Of a stretch of 64,000 nucleotides of DNA, positions 39,151 through 47,923 are shown piece after piece (position 1 is the stretch's first letter; every line of letters begins with the position of its first letter). A program made the translations under genes and the position numbers. The notes under the pieces are model-generated. The model worked only from the letters and a program-made list of their open reading frames with translations, ran no database searches and was not told where the DNA came from. Origin of the DNA: Bifidobacterium polysaccharolyticum (GTDB lineage Bacteria > Actinomycetota > Actinomycetes > Actinomycetales > Bifidobacteriaceae). The stretch covers positions 1,826-65,825 of the forward strand of contig NZ_JACFQG010000003.1 in the NCBI RefSeq assembly GCF_016101585.1, written 5' to 3'.

Positions 39151-39180
39151 CCGCCGTGCGGGCCTGATCCCACGCGGCGG
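39151..39180 (+). other. Strong intercistronic hairpin
   Basis: CCGCCGTG and CACGCGGCGG pair with a 2-nt bulge in the gap between the permease and binding-protein genes. It may set the ratio of membrane to binding components by protecting or ending transcripts. Confidence 0.45.
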
Positions 39181-39221
39181 CCAGGAAGCGTTCATGTCGA
39201 TTCATCAAGGAGGACAAATCG

Positions 39222-39395
39222 ATGGGAGATGCAAGGCCGGTAGTGGCCCCGCCGGTCCGAAGGAGATCAACCACGGGGTTGACCATCACCGCTCACGGAG
39301 TCGTCGGCGGTGGGCAGGGGCCTGAGGGCCGGGAGCATGGACCGAGGAGGACCACGCAGGCCGTTGAGACAATCGTAAGAGACAAAGGGATGTAA
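39222..39395 (+). CDS. Possible 57-residue small ORF
   Basis: ATG at 39222 sits 8 nt after a full AAGGAGG (39208-39214) and is open for 57 codons, Arg/Gly/Thr-rich, with no recognised domain. The good ribosome site is its only support; the composition is not clearly protein-like. It lies in the 364-nt gap before the first binding-protein gene. It could be a leader peptide, a remnant or chance. Confidence 0.25.
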   Translation: MGDARPVVAPPVRRRSTTGLTITAHGVVGGGQGPEGREHGPRRTTQAVETIVRDKGM

Positions 39396-39493
39396 GCGGA
39401 AGTCAGAACCCTCCTGATGACCTGCAGCCCGCCGACTTGCCGAAGGTGACAGGACGGGCCCAGGAGCCGGACGGTGTCTGGAAAGGGGAAACA

Positions 39494-41242
39494 ATGCAAG
39501 CCAAGAAGCTGACGGCGGTGGCTGCCGCTGTCATAACCGTGTCCATGGCCCTGGCGGGCTGTGGCGGCGGAGACAATTCCGCCAACGAGAAGGACGACGG
39601 GTCGCTCATGCAGGTGGATGTCTTCGATGGTCTGGCCAACTACCAGGGCATCCAGAAGGGCTGGTTCGCCAAGATGGTCAAGGACAAGTTCAACCTCAAG
39701 TTGAACATCGTGGCCCCCAATGTGGCGGGCGGGGGTAGCACCCTCTTCGACACCCGTTCAGCAGCCGGGAACCTGGGTGACATCATTATCACCGGCTCCG
39801 GCTCCGGCCAGGCGGCCAAGCTGGTCAAGTCCCACCTGATCGAGGACATGACGCCGTACATGAAGAATGCGAAGAACATCAAGAAGTACAAGTCCGCCAC
39901 CGACGCCCTCAACAAGGTGGCCGGGCAGACAAGCGGGGTCTGGGGGGTGCCCGGGTCGGTCACTTCTCTGCCTCCCACGGAGCCCTCCGAGGGGCTGGAG
40001 CCCACCTTCGGCCCCTACGTGCGGTGGGACATCTACAAGGAGGTAGGCTATCCCAGGATCGCCAACATGGATGACCTGGTCAATGTCCTCAAGCAGATGC
40101 AGGACAAGGCCCGGGCCGATACCGGCGACAAGAGCATCTACGCCATGTCCCTCTTCAAGGACTGGGACGGCAACATGATGAACAACGCCAAGCAGCCCAC
40201 CTGCTACTACGGTTATGACGAGATGGGCTTCGTTCTGGCCAAGGCCGATGGCTCTGACTACCAGTCGGTCACACAGAAGGGCGGGATGTACGAGAAGGCC
40301 CTCCAGTTCTTCAATAAGGCATCACAGGCTGGCCTGGTCGACCCCGAGTCGACCACCCAGAACTACGACACCATGTACGCCAAGTACCAGCAGGGCAAGA
40401 TCCTCTTCTCCTTCTGGCCATGGCTGGGGCAGGCCGCCTACAACACCACGGACAACAAAGCACAGGGCAAAGGCTTCATGATCGCCCCGCTGGAGGACAT
40501 GAAGATCTTCTCCTATGGCGCCACGCCTGATGGGGGCAGCACCTTCATCGCTCTGGGTTCCAAGGCCAAGAACAAGCAACGCTTGGTCAACTTCATCGAC
40601 TGGCTTTACTCGCCTGAGGGGGTCTACGCCTCCGGTGCCCAAACCGGCGGATCCGCTGGTCCTAAGAACCTGAACTGGACGGTCAAGGACGGCAAGCCGG
40701 TTCTGACCGATTTCGGCGAGAAGGTCCTCTTCGGCAACGGTGCCAACGTGCCGGCGGATTGGGGTGGCGGCACTTATAAGGACGGGGTTTCGGCCTTGAA
40801 CTACCCGACTGTGATCGTCCAGGACAAGGATCCCTCCACGGGCTACCCCTACAACGCCAGTATGTGGCCTTCGCAGCTGGCCAAAAACACGGACCCGCTG
40901 AGCACTGACTGGTCCGCCCACATGGGCGGGGCCAAGACTACCATGGAATATTTGAAGAAGAACGACAAGATCATGGTGGCCCCCGGTTCCAGCTACGTGA
41001 CCCCGGACGAGTCCTCCCAGATCAAGACCCTCCGCGGCCAGGTGAAGACCGAGATCGTCAACGCCTCCTGGAAGGCCTCTTTCGCCAAGGATGACAACGA
41101 GTTCAATGCCCTCCTCGATGAGATGCGCTCCAAGGTTGACGGGATGGGCTACAAGCAGGTTCTCGATGTGGACATGAAGGACGCCAAGGACCAGAATACG
41201 GCCCGGGTAAACATCAAGAAGCAATTCGAAGACAAGAAGTGA
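39494..41242 (+). CDS. ABC importer binding lipoprotein 1 (LplA-like)
   Basis: Surface lipoprotein of about 582 residues. The signal peptide MQAKKLTAVAAAVITVSM leads to lipobox MALAGC (Cys at about 19-20) and a Gly-rich, acidic linker. The mature domain shows YQGIQKGWFAKMVKDKF, LFDTRSAAGNLGDIIITG and KARADTGDKSIYAMSLFKDWDGNMMNNA. It belongs to the large LplA-type family-1 proteins that pair with LplB/YtcP permeases. AAAGGGG lies 5-6 nt before the ATG. It is closely similar, along its whole length, to the next gene. Main differences lie in the ligand-facing middle (SVTSLPPTEPSEGLEPTFG versus the other copy) and near residue 390. Confidence 0.9.
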   Translation: MQAKKLTAVAAAVITVSMALAGCGGGDNSANEKDDGSLMQVDVFDGLANYQGIQKGWFAKMVKDKFNLKLNIVAPNVAGGGSTLFDTRSAAGNLGDIIITGSGSGQAAKLVKSHLIEDMTPYMKNAKNIKKYKSATDALNKVAGQTSGVWGVPGSVTSLPPTEPSEGLEPTFGPYVRWDIYKEVGYPRIANMDDLVNVLKQMQDKARADTGDKSIYAMSLFKDWDGNMMNNAKQPTCYYGYDEMGFVLAKADGSDYQSVTQKGGMYEKALQFFNKASQAGLVDPESTTQNYDTMYAKYQQGKILFSFWPWLGQAAYNTTDNKAQGKGFMIAPLEDMKIFSYGATPDGGSTFIALGSKAKNKQRLVNFIDWLYSPEGVYASGAQTGGSAGPKNLNWTVKDGKPVLTDFGEKVLFGNGANVPADWGGGTYKDGVSALNYPTVIVQDKDPSTGYPYNASMWPSQLAKNTDPLSTDWSAHMGGAKTTMEYLKKNDKIMVAPGSSYVTPDESSQIKTLRGQVKTEIVNASWKASFAKDDNEFNALLDEMRSKVDGMGYKQVLDVDMKDAKDQNTARVNIKKQFEDKK

Positions 41243-41401
41243 AGCATAGTATGAGCGTCCGGCCCCCGTCGGGAGCCCCGGGGGGTTCGGGCCTCACATG
41301 AAGACTTGACCACCTTGCTGGGCCTGTGTCGAGCGACCGGCACGAGCCGACCAAGGGAGTCTGAAAATCAGACTATTGCAGAGAAAGGTAACAAGGAAAC
41401 C

Positions 41402-43153
41402 ATGAAGAAGAGCAAACTCGCAGTGGTGATGGCAGCGGTGCTGTCAGCCTCGCTGGCCTTGGCCGGCTGTGGCGGCGGAGGAGACAACTCGGCCAACGAG
41501 AAGGATGACGGCTCCTTGATGAAGGTGGACGTCTATGACGACCTGGCCAACTACCAGGGCATCCAGAAGGGCTGGTTCGCCAAGTTGATCAAGGACAAGT
41601 TCAACCTCAAGTTGAACATGATCTCGCCCAATGTGGCCGGCGGTGGCAGCACTCTCTTCGATACCCGTTCGGCAGCCGGGAACCTGGGCGATCTGGTCAT
41701 CACCGGAGCTGGCAACGGCAGACTGACCAAGTTGATCAAGGCCCACCTGATCGATGACATGACACCGTACCTGAAGAATGCCAAGAACATTAAGAAGTAC
41801 AAGTCCGCCACCGATGCCCTCAACAAACTGGCTGGGCAGAGCAGCGGGGTCTGGGGGGTGCCGCAGAGCGTCTCCACCAAGAGCCCGACCGACCCCTCCG
41901 AAGGTAACGAGCCTGTTTTCGGCCCTTACATCCGCTGGGACTACTACCGTGAGATTGGCTACCCCAAGTTCAACAACCTGGATGACTTCCTGCAGGTTCT
42001 CAAGCAGATGCAGGACAAGGCCCGGGCAGATACCGGCGACAAGAATGTCTATGCCTTCTCCCTCTTCAAGGACTGGGACGGCAACATGATGAACAACGCC
42101 AAGCAGCCCACAACCTACTTCGGCTACGACGAGATGGGCTTCGTTCTGGCCAAGGCCGATGGTTCTGACTACCAGTCGGTCACCCAGAAGGGCGGGATGT
42201 ACGAGAAGGCCCTCCAGTTCTTCAACAAGGCCAACCAGATGGGCTTGGTCGACCCCGAGTCCTCCACCCAGAACTACGACACCATGTCGAACAAGTACAA
42301 GCAGGGTAAGATCCTCTTCTCCTTCTGGAGCTATCTTGGTCCTGCCGCTTACAACACCACGGAAAATAAGGCCCAAGGCAAGGGCTATATGCTGGCCCCC
42401 ATGGGTGACATGAAGATCTTCTCCTACGGAGCCACCCCCAATGGCGGCGCCGCCATTATCGCTGTCGGGTCCAAGGCCAAGAACAAGCAACGCTTGGTGA
42501 ACTTCATCGACTGGCTCTATTCCAAAGAGGGCGTCTATGCCATGGCCGGCAATGTCAAGGGTATGAACTTCGACATCAAGGACGGCAAGCCCGAGCTGAC
42601 CGACTTCGGCAAGAAGCTTCAGAGCGACAAGTCCTCCAAGGTCCCCGCCCAGTTCGGCGGCGGCTCTTACGCCGACGGTGTATCTGCCCTGAACTTCACC
42701 ACTGAGCTGGCCACTGACATCGATCCTGATACCAAGGAGCCCTACGACTCCAGCATGTGGAAGTCCACCATTGACCAGTTCAGCAACTCGGCCCTGGACA
42801 AGGATTGGTCCGAGCACATGGACGGGGCCAAGACCTCCATGCAGTATCTGGAGAAGGCGAACAAGCTCATGATCGCCCCCGGCTCCAGCTTCATCCAGCC
42901 CGATGAGTCCTCCCAGATCTCTACCCTGCGTGGTCAGGTGAAGACCGAGATCGTCAACACCTCCTGGAAGGCAGTCTTCGCCAAGGATGACAACGAGTTC
43001 AACAGCCTAATGGACGAGATGCGTTCCAAGGTCGACGGACTGGGCTTCAAGCAGGTACTGGATGTGGACATGAAGAATGCCAAGGACCAGAACACGGCCC
43101 GTGTCAACATCAAGAAGCAGTTCGCCAATCGCGAGAAGTCGGAAAGCAACTGA
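41402..43153 (+). CDS. ABC importer binding lipoprotein 2 (LplA-like), tandem paralogue
   Basis: Lipoprotein of about 583 residues. Signal MKKSKLAVVMAAVLSASLAL, lipobox LALAGC (Cys at about 23), then the same NSANEKDDGSLMKVDVYDDL start of the mature part as the preceding gene. Long blocks are identical to it, for example NVAGGGSTLFDTRSAAGNLG and AKADGSDYQSVTQKGGMYEK, so the pair arose by duplication. AAGGAAACC precedes the ATG at 41402. Two binding proteins for one permease pair would widen the ligand range, for instance differently decorated oligosaccharides. That role is inference. Confidence 0.9.
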   Translation: MKKSKLAVVMAAVLSASLALAGCGGGGDNSANEKDDGSLMKVDVYDDLANYQGIQKGWFAKLIKDKFNLKLNMISPNVAGGGSTLFDTRSAAGNLGDLVITGAGNGRLTKLIKAHLIDDMTPYLKNAKNIKKYKSATDALNKLAGQSSGVWGVPQSVSTKSPTDPSEGNEPVFGPYIRWDYYREIGYPKFNNLDDFLQVLKQMQDKARADTGDKNVYAFSLFKDWDGNMMNNAKQPTTYFGYDEMGFVLAKADGSDYQSVTQKGGMYEKALQFFNKANQMGLVDPESSTQNYDTMSNKYKQGKILFSFWSYLGPAAYNTTENKAQGKGYMLAPMGDMKIFSYGATPNGGAAIIAVGSKAKNKQRLVNFIDWLYSKEGVYAMAGNVKGMNFDIKDGKPELTDFGKKLQSDKSSKVPAQFGGGSYADGVSALNFTTELATDIDPDTKEPYDSSMWKSTIDQFSNSALDKDWSEHMDGAKTSMQYLEKANKLMIAPGSSFIQPDESSQISTLRGQVKTEIVNTSWKAVFAKDDNEFNSLMDEMRSKVDGLGFKQVLDVDMKNAKDQNTARVNIKKQFANREKSESN

Positions 43154-43163
43154 TTCCGCGCCG

Positions 43164-43204
43164 GACGGTGAGGCAGGGGAGCTCTGGTGACCCTGCCCGC
43201 CGTC
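43164..43204 (+). terminator. Terminator-like or processing hairpin after binding protein 2
   Basis: GACGG...GGCAGGG pairs with CCCTGCC...CCGTC around a 12-nt loop, with a small internal loop. No T-run, so partial termination or message protection is likely. Confidence 0.5.
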
Positions 43205-43394
43205 AGGCATGTACCGGTGGGGAGCGTTAGTCGGGCGGGTGGTCAGCCACCCTCTGCCGCGCTCCCCTTGCCATGCCGGTGTCACAGTGGATGGTTCTAC
43301 AGTCACCGGTGATGAAGCAGCATCGGTCCCAATCAGGGGCCGTGCTGCGAATGACAGAAAAAGACAGAGAAGGAAAACGAGGTGCGAGAGCTGC

Positions 43395-44072
43395 ATGCTC
43401 CCATTTGAAAAAAATTCAAGGATTGTCTTCTGTGGAGACTCGGTCACTGATGTCAACCGTGATTACAAGGCCGTTCCAGCCGGCTGGGGCTCCTTCGGCG
43501 ACGGCTATGTCAACCTGGTCCACGCCCTTCTTACCGCAGTCTATCCTGATCGGGAACTCATGATCATGAACGAGGGAGTCAGCGGAGACGACATCAAGTT
43601 GATGGCAGCCCGGTGGGACAGGGATGTGCTCGATATGAAGCCCGACTACGTCTCCGTTATGATAGGAATCAATGATGTCTGGCGTCACTTCGACGGTCCC
43701 TTCCGCCAGGCGGACCTGGTCTCTTTGGATGAATTCGAACAGACCTACGAGGATCTGATGGGCAGGACCGAACCTCGTGTCAAGGGCCTGATTGTCATGA
43801 GTCCCTTCATGATGGAGCCCAACAGGGATGATCCGATGAGGGCCATGGTCGACCGTTATGCCGAGGTGGCAAGGCAGGTGGCGGACCGGCATGGAGCCAC
43901 CTACGTGGATGTCCAGGCCGCCATGGACCACTTCCTCGAGAAACAGAGCAGCTACATACTCAGCATGGACCGTTGCCACCCTGGGGTTGAGGGGCATATG
44001 CTGGTGGCTAGGACCTGGCTCCAAGCCGTCGGCTTTGATTGGGAAAGGACCACATTCGATGATGAAAAGTGA
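43395..44072 (+). CDS. SGNH/GDSL-type esterase
   Basis: Cytosolic esterase of about 225 residues. Block I is IVFCGDSVTD (about 9-18, catalytic Ser in GDS), block III GINDVW (about 91-96, with the conserved Gly-x-Asn-Asp), and block V DRCHPGVEGH (about 194-203, catalytic Asp and His). No signal peptide is seen. Homologues include acetylxylan-type deacetylases, so removal of acetyl groups from imported glycans is a fitting role here. The ATG at 43395 starts just before block I; the longer open frame upstream looks non-coding. Its end overlaps the GH29 gene by 14 nt. Confidence 0.85.
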   Translation: MLPFEKNSRIVFCGDSVTDVNRDYKAVPAGWGSFGDGYVNLVHALLTAVYPDRELMIMNEGVSGDDIKLMAARWDRDVLDMKPDYVSVMIGINDVWRHFDGPFRQADLVSLDEFEQTYEDLMGRTEPRVKGLIVMSPFMMEPNRDDPMRAMVDRYAEVARQVADRHGATYVDVQAAMDHFLEKQSSYILSMDRCHPGVEGHMLVARTWLQAVGFDWERTTFDDEK

Positions 44073-45582
44073 ACAGGAGCCCCGTCCCCTGCGAGAAGAC
44101 GTAGTCGGGGCCGACAATCTTTCGCGGGTGGATGACGAGATCAGCCGTGGCGCCTTCAAGGCCGATTGGGCCTCCCTGTGCGCCATGGAGCCCCCCACCT
44201 GGTTCGCCGATGCCAAGTTCGGCATCTTCACCCACTGGGGCCTATACAGCGTGCCCGCCTACAATAACGAGTGGTACTCGCGCAACATGTACATCAAGGG
44301 GTGCCCGGAGTTCGACCACCACGTGAAGACCTATGGACCCCAGAAGGAGTTCGGCTACAAGGACTTCATCCCCATGTTCAAGGCGGAGCGTTTCGACCCC
44401 GACCAGTGGCTGGACCTCTTCCGCCGGGCTGGCGCTCGCTACTACATGCCCGTGGCCGAGCACCACGACGGATTCCAGATGTACCGCAGCGAACTGTCGG
44501 AATGGAACGCCTTCGACAAGGGGCCCCACCGCGACCTGATAGGTGAGCTGCGGCGGGCCACTCTGGATCAGGGCCTTCACTTCGCCCTGTCCGACCACCG
44601 GGCTGAGCACTGGTGGTTCATGGGCCACGGGCAGGAGTTCGACAGCGACGTGCATCAGCCTATGAAGAGGGGCGACTTCTACTGGCCTGCCATGCCCGAG
44701 CCTGACAACCAGGACCTCTTCAGCAAGCCCTATCCCACCAAGGAGTACCTGGACGATTGGCTCCTTCGGGTCTGCGAGGTGATCGACGCCTATCGGCCCG
44801 AACTCCTCTATTTTGACTGGTGGGTCCAGCATGAGGCGTTCAAGCCTTATTTGCAGCGCCTTGCCGCTTACTACTACGACCGGTCCGTGGAGTGGGGGGC
44901 CCCGACCGCCATCTGTTACAAGATGGACGGCATGGCCTGGGGTTCGGGCATCGTAGACGTGGAGCGCGGCGGCTTCGCCAACCCCACCCCCTTCGTCTGG
45001 CAGACGGACACTGCCATCGCCCGCAACTCCTGGTGCCACACGACCACCCTGGATCACAAGTCGGTGGCTGAAATTCTGGCCGCCCTCCTCGACGCGGTCA
45101 GCAAGAACGGCAATCTCATGCTCAACATTGGTCCTTGCGCCGACGGATCCATCGACCCCGAGGAGGAGGAGATGTTGGAATCCATCGGTCGTTGGATGGA
45201 TGTGAACGGGGAAGGAATCTATGGATCCCGCCCCTGGTGGATCGCTCAGGAGGGCCCCACCCACCCGGCAGAGGGGTCCTTCGCGGACCAGACCGAGGCC
45301 GTCTTCACCTCCGAGGATTTCCGGTTCACCTCAGCATCAGGCGCTATCTACGCCTACCAGCTCAAGCCGTCCGCTGATGGGCGGGCCCTGATTAAGGCCT
45401 TCGCCCCACGCGGCAAGGAGGGGTCGGTCTTTCAGGGGATTGTCCGCCAGGTCAGCCAGTTGGGTGCAGGACCAGTTAACTACCAGCTGACGGACCAGGG
45501 ACTGGAGGTTCGGGGCCTCAAAGACCCGGTCGGGGCCACAGCCACCGGCCTGCCTCTGGGCATCCGGATCGACGTGGAGTGA
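44059..45582 (+). CDS. GH29 alpha-L-fucosidase
   Basis: Cytosolic fucosidase of about 507 residues. N-terminal catalytic barrel: KFGIFTHWGLYSVPAYNNEWY (split here as KFGIFTHWG and YSVPAYNNEWYSRNMY, about 54-78), EHHDGFQMY (about 134-142), and the nucleophile Asp in ELLYFDWW (about 248). NGNLMLNIGPCADGSI near 350 is a GH29 hallmark, followed by a C-terminal beta domain. The acid/base is variable in this family and not assigned. AAAGGA lies 9 nt before the ATG, which overlaps the esterase gene. Together with GH31 and GH42 it fits removal of fucose from fucosylated xyloglucan side chains. Confidence 0.9.
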   Translation: MMKSEQEPRPLREDVVGADNLSRVDDEISRGAFKADWASLCAMEPPTWFADAKFGIFTHWGLYSVPAYNNEWYSRNMYIKGCPEFDHHVKTYGPQKEFGYKDFIPMFKAERFDPDQWLDLFRRAGARYYMPVAEHHDGFQMYRSELSEWNAFDKGPHRDLIGELRRATLDQGLHFALSDHRAEHWWFMGHGQEFDSDVHQPMKRGDFYWPAMPEPDNQDLFSKPYPTKEYLDDWLLRVCEVIDAYRPELLYFDWWVQHEAFKPYLQRLAAYYYDRSVEWGAPTAICYKMDGMAWGSGIVDVERGGFANPTPFVWQTDTAIARNSWCHTTTLDHKSVAEILAALLDAVSKNGNLMLNIGPCADGSIDPEEEEMLESIGRWMDVNGEGIYGSRPWWIAQEGPTHPAEGSFADQTEAVFTSEDFRFTSASGAIYAYQLKPSADGRALIKAFAPRGKEGSVFQGIVRQVSQLGAGPVNYQLTDQGLEVRGLKDPVGATATGLPLGIRIDVE

Positions 45583-45658
45583 GATCCGCGTCCTGCAGGA
45601 TTTCTGTCACCGGATCTAGGACATAGTGGCCGACAATAACAAGGAAAGATAGGAAAAC

Positions 45659-47686
45659 ATGAAGTTTCTCAACGGAGAGTGGCTGGTGCGAGACGGTTTC
45701 GACGTCAAATATGCGGCCAACATCTACAGCGCGGACGTCGAAGAGAAGAGGCTGACCCTCTACGCCCCCTTCCAGGTGATCAGGAATCCCGGCATGACCC
45801 TGGACGGAGGGTTGCTCACCATCGAGGTGACATCCCCCCGTCCCGACATCATCACCACCCGGATCATCAACTACAGGCAGGACCACAGCCATGACCCCCG
45901 GTTCACACTTAACCGGACCGATCCCCCGGTGAAGATTGAGGAGAGTGAGAAGGGATGGACCTTCACCAGTGGCAGGCTGGCCCTGAAGATCGCCAAGGGT
46001 GACGCCATCGATTTCGAGTATGAGTATGAGGGCCGTCCGCTGACCAAATCGGCGTGGAGGGGCAAGGCCCTGGTGACCGATGACGATGGCAGGCCACACG
46101 TGGTTGAGTCCCTCGACCTGGGCGTGGGAGAGAAGATCTACGGCCTGGGCGAGCGTTTCACCAACTTCGTCAAGAACGGGCAGACGGTCACCATCTGGAA
46201 TCAGGATGGTGGTACAGGCACGGCCCAGGCCTACAAGAACGTCCCCTTCTACATGAGCAACCGGGGGTATGGGGTCTTCGTGGATTCCACTGATAAGGTG
46301 GAGTTCGAGATCGGTTCCGATGAGGTCTCCAAGGTCCAGTTCTCCGTCCCCGGCCAGGAGCTGACATACTCGGTGATCGGCGGCCAGGACCTCAAAGGGG
46401 TGCTGAACACCTACACCGATCTGACCGGCAAGCCCCCTCTGGTCCCCGACTGGAGCTTCGGTTTGTGGCTGTCGACCTCCTTCACCACCGACTATGACGA
46501 GAAAACCGTCAACGAGTTTGTCGACGGGATGGCGGAGCGGGACATTCCCCTGTCGGTCTTCCACTTCGACTGCCGCTGGATGGACGACCTGGAATGGTGC
46601 AATTTCGAGTGGAAACACTCCGCCTTCCCAGACCCCGAAGGGATGCTGGCCCGCCTCCACCAGAAGGGTCTCAAGGTCTGTGCCTGGATCAATCCCTACA
46701 TCGCCCAGAAGTCCAAGCTCTTCAAGGAAGGGGCCGAGAAGGGGTACTTCATCAAGCGCACTGACGGCCAGGTCTGGCAGTGGGACAAGTGGCAGGCGGG
46801 CATGGCCATCGTCGACTTCACCAACCCCGAAGCAACGGCCTGGTACCAGAGCAAGCTCAGGCACCTGCTGGATCAGGGTGTGGACTGCTTCAAGACCGAC
46901 TTCGGCGAGCGCATCCCCACTGAGGGCGTCGTCTATTACGACGGTTCCGACCCGGTCAAGATGCACAACTACTACACCCTCCTATATAACAAGGCCGTCT
47001 ATGACCTCCTGGTCGAGGTGAAGGGGGCCGACCAGGCCATTCTCTTCGCCCGCTCCGCGACGGTGGGTGGTCAGTGCTACCCGGTCCACTGGGGTGGGGA
47101 TTGCACCTCCAACTACCCCTCCATGGCCGAAAGCCTGAGGGCCGGCCTCTCTTTCGGCATGAGCGGATTCGGTTACTGGAGCCACGACATCGCCGGCTTC
47201 GAGGACCAGCCCACCCCCGACATCTACAAGCGCTGGACCCAGTTCGGCCTCCTTTCCTCGCACTCCCGCTACCATGGGTCCACCGCATATAAGGTTCCCT
47301 GGCTTTATGGAGATGAGGCCGTCGAAGTCACCCGTGAGTTCGCCAAGCTCAAGCAGCGTCTTGTGCCCTATCTGATCAAAATGTCGCATGAGACCCATGA
47401 GACGGGCCTGCCCATGATGAGGGCCATGGTCCTGGAATTCCCCAGCGACCCGACTTGCGAGGACATCGACACCCAGTACATGCTGGGTGACGACATCCTG
47501 GTGGCCCCAATCTTCAACGAGGACGGGACCGCCCGCTTCTATGTGCCAGATGAGGGCACGGGCCGACCCTGGGCCAACATGCTGACCGGGAAGACCTATG
47601 AGCCTGGACGCTGGTACCAGGAGACCTACGACTACCACACCCTGCCGGTCCTGGTCAGGCCCGGCACCGATCCTCTCCACGTGTGA
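45659..47686 (+). CDS. GH31 alpha-xylosidase (YicI-like), C-terminally shortened
   Basis: Cytosolic enzyme of 675 residues. The nucleophile motif CFKTDFGERIP (Asp at about 413) and acid/base region VHWGGDC (Asp at about 478) line up closely with YicI-type alpha-xylosidases (Asp416 and Asp482 in E. coli YicI, 772 residues). The KTDFGE form marks xylosidases rather than alpha-glucosidases. The N-terminal beta-sandwich and barrel are complete, but the protein stops at YHTLPVLVRPGTDPLHV, where YicI goes on for about 95 more residues of C-terminal beta domain. Neither other frame restores it. The truncation looks genuine and recent or tolerated. It would release xylose from xyloglucan oligosaccharides. 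Confidence 0.9.
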   Translation: MKFLNGEWLVRDGFDVKYAANIYSADVEEKRLTLYAPFQVIRNPGMTLDGGLLTIEVTSPRPDIITTRIINYRQDHSHDPRFTLNRTDPPVKIEESEKGWTFTSGRLALKIAKGDAIDFEYEYEGRPLTKSAWRGKALVTDDDGRPHVVESLDLGVGEKIYGLGERFTNFVKNGQTVTIWNQDGGTGTAQAYKNVPFYMSNRGYGVFVDSTDKVEFEIGSDEVSKVQFSVPGQELTYSVIGGQDLKGVLNTYTDLTGKPPLVPDWSFGLWLSTSFTTDYDEKTVNEFVDGMAERDIPLSVFHFDCRWMDDLEWCNFEWKHSAFPDPEGMLARLHQKGLKVCAWINPYIAQKSKLFKEGAEKGYFIKRTDGQVWQWDKWQAGMAIVDFTNPEATAWYQSKLRHLLDQGVDCFKTDFGERIPTEGVVYYDGSDPVKMHNYYTLLYNKAVYDLLVEVKGADQAILFARSATVGGQCYPVHWGGDCTSNYPSMAESLRAGLSFGMSGFGYWSHDIAGFEDQPTPDIYKRWTQFGLLSSHSRYHGSTAYKVPWLYGDEAVEVTREFAKLKQRLVPYLIKMSHETHETGLPMMRAMVLEFPSDPTCEDIDTQYMLGDDILVAPIFNEDGTARFYVPDEGTGRPWANMLTGKTYEPGRWYQETYDYHTLPVLVRPGTDPLHV

Positions 47687-47720
47687 GCCAGATCCTAGTG
47701 CTACGTGCTACATGCGAGAC

Positions 47721-47742
47721 CGGGTGCCGCTTTCGGCATCCG
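47721..47742 (+). terminator. Hairpin 1 after the GH31 gene
   Basis: CGGGTGCCG-CTTT-CGGCATCCG, 9-bp stem with one G-T pair and a 4-nt loop, 35 nt after the stop. Confidence 0.5.
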
Positions 47743-47760
47743 GCCCCTGTGCCCGGTGCG

Positions 47761-47792
47761 GTCCTCCCCGGACCAGTAGGTCAGGGGAGGAC
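47761..47792 (+). terminator. Hairpin 2 after the GH31 gene
   Basis: GTCCTCCCC and GGGGAGGAC form a perfect 9-bp stem with a 14-nt loop. With hairpin 1 it divides the locus into an upstream transport/GH29/GH31 part and a downstream GH5/GH43/GH42 part. Confidence 0.55.
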
Positions 47793-47923
47793 CTGGATTG
47801 CATAAATGAAAACGCTAATGGATGCATGTGCTCGTAGGCTTCCCCTCCGATTGGAGATCCTGCCGTCAGGGCGGTGCATCCCTTATCGATACAGCCTTAT
47901 CGGCAGAAAGAAGTGGATGGTTC

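Noticed and set aside
41444-42817. 457-residue minus-strand frame opposite binding protein 2
   Set aside because: Same antisense artefact; a shorter equivalent occurs opposite binding protein 1, as expected from their similarity.
43858-44058. N-terminal extension of the GH29 frame into the esterase gene
   Set aside because: It is the shifted reading of the esterase codons; the ATG at 44059 has a ribosome site and the overlap is short.
47687-47837. Frameshifted continuation of the GH31 gene
   Set aside because: Both other frames were read; neither resembles the GH31 C-terminal domain, so a simple frameshift does not explain the truncation.
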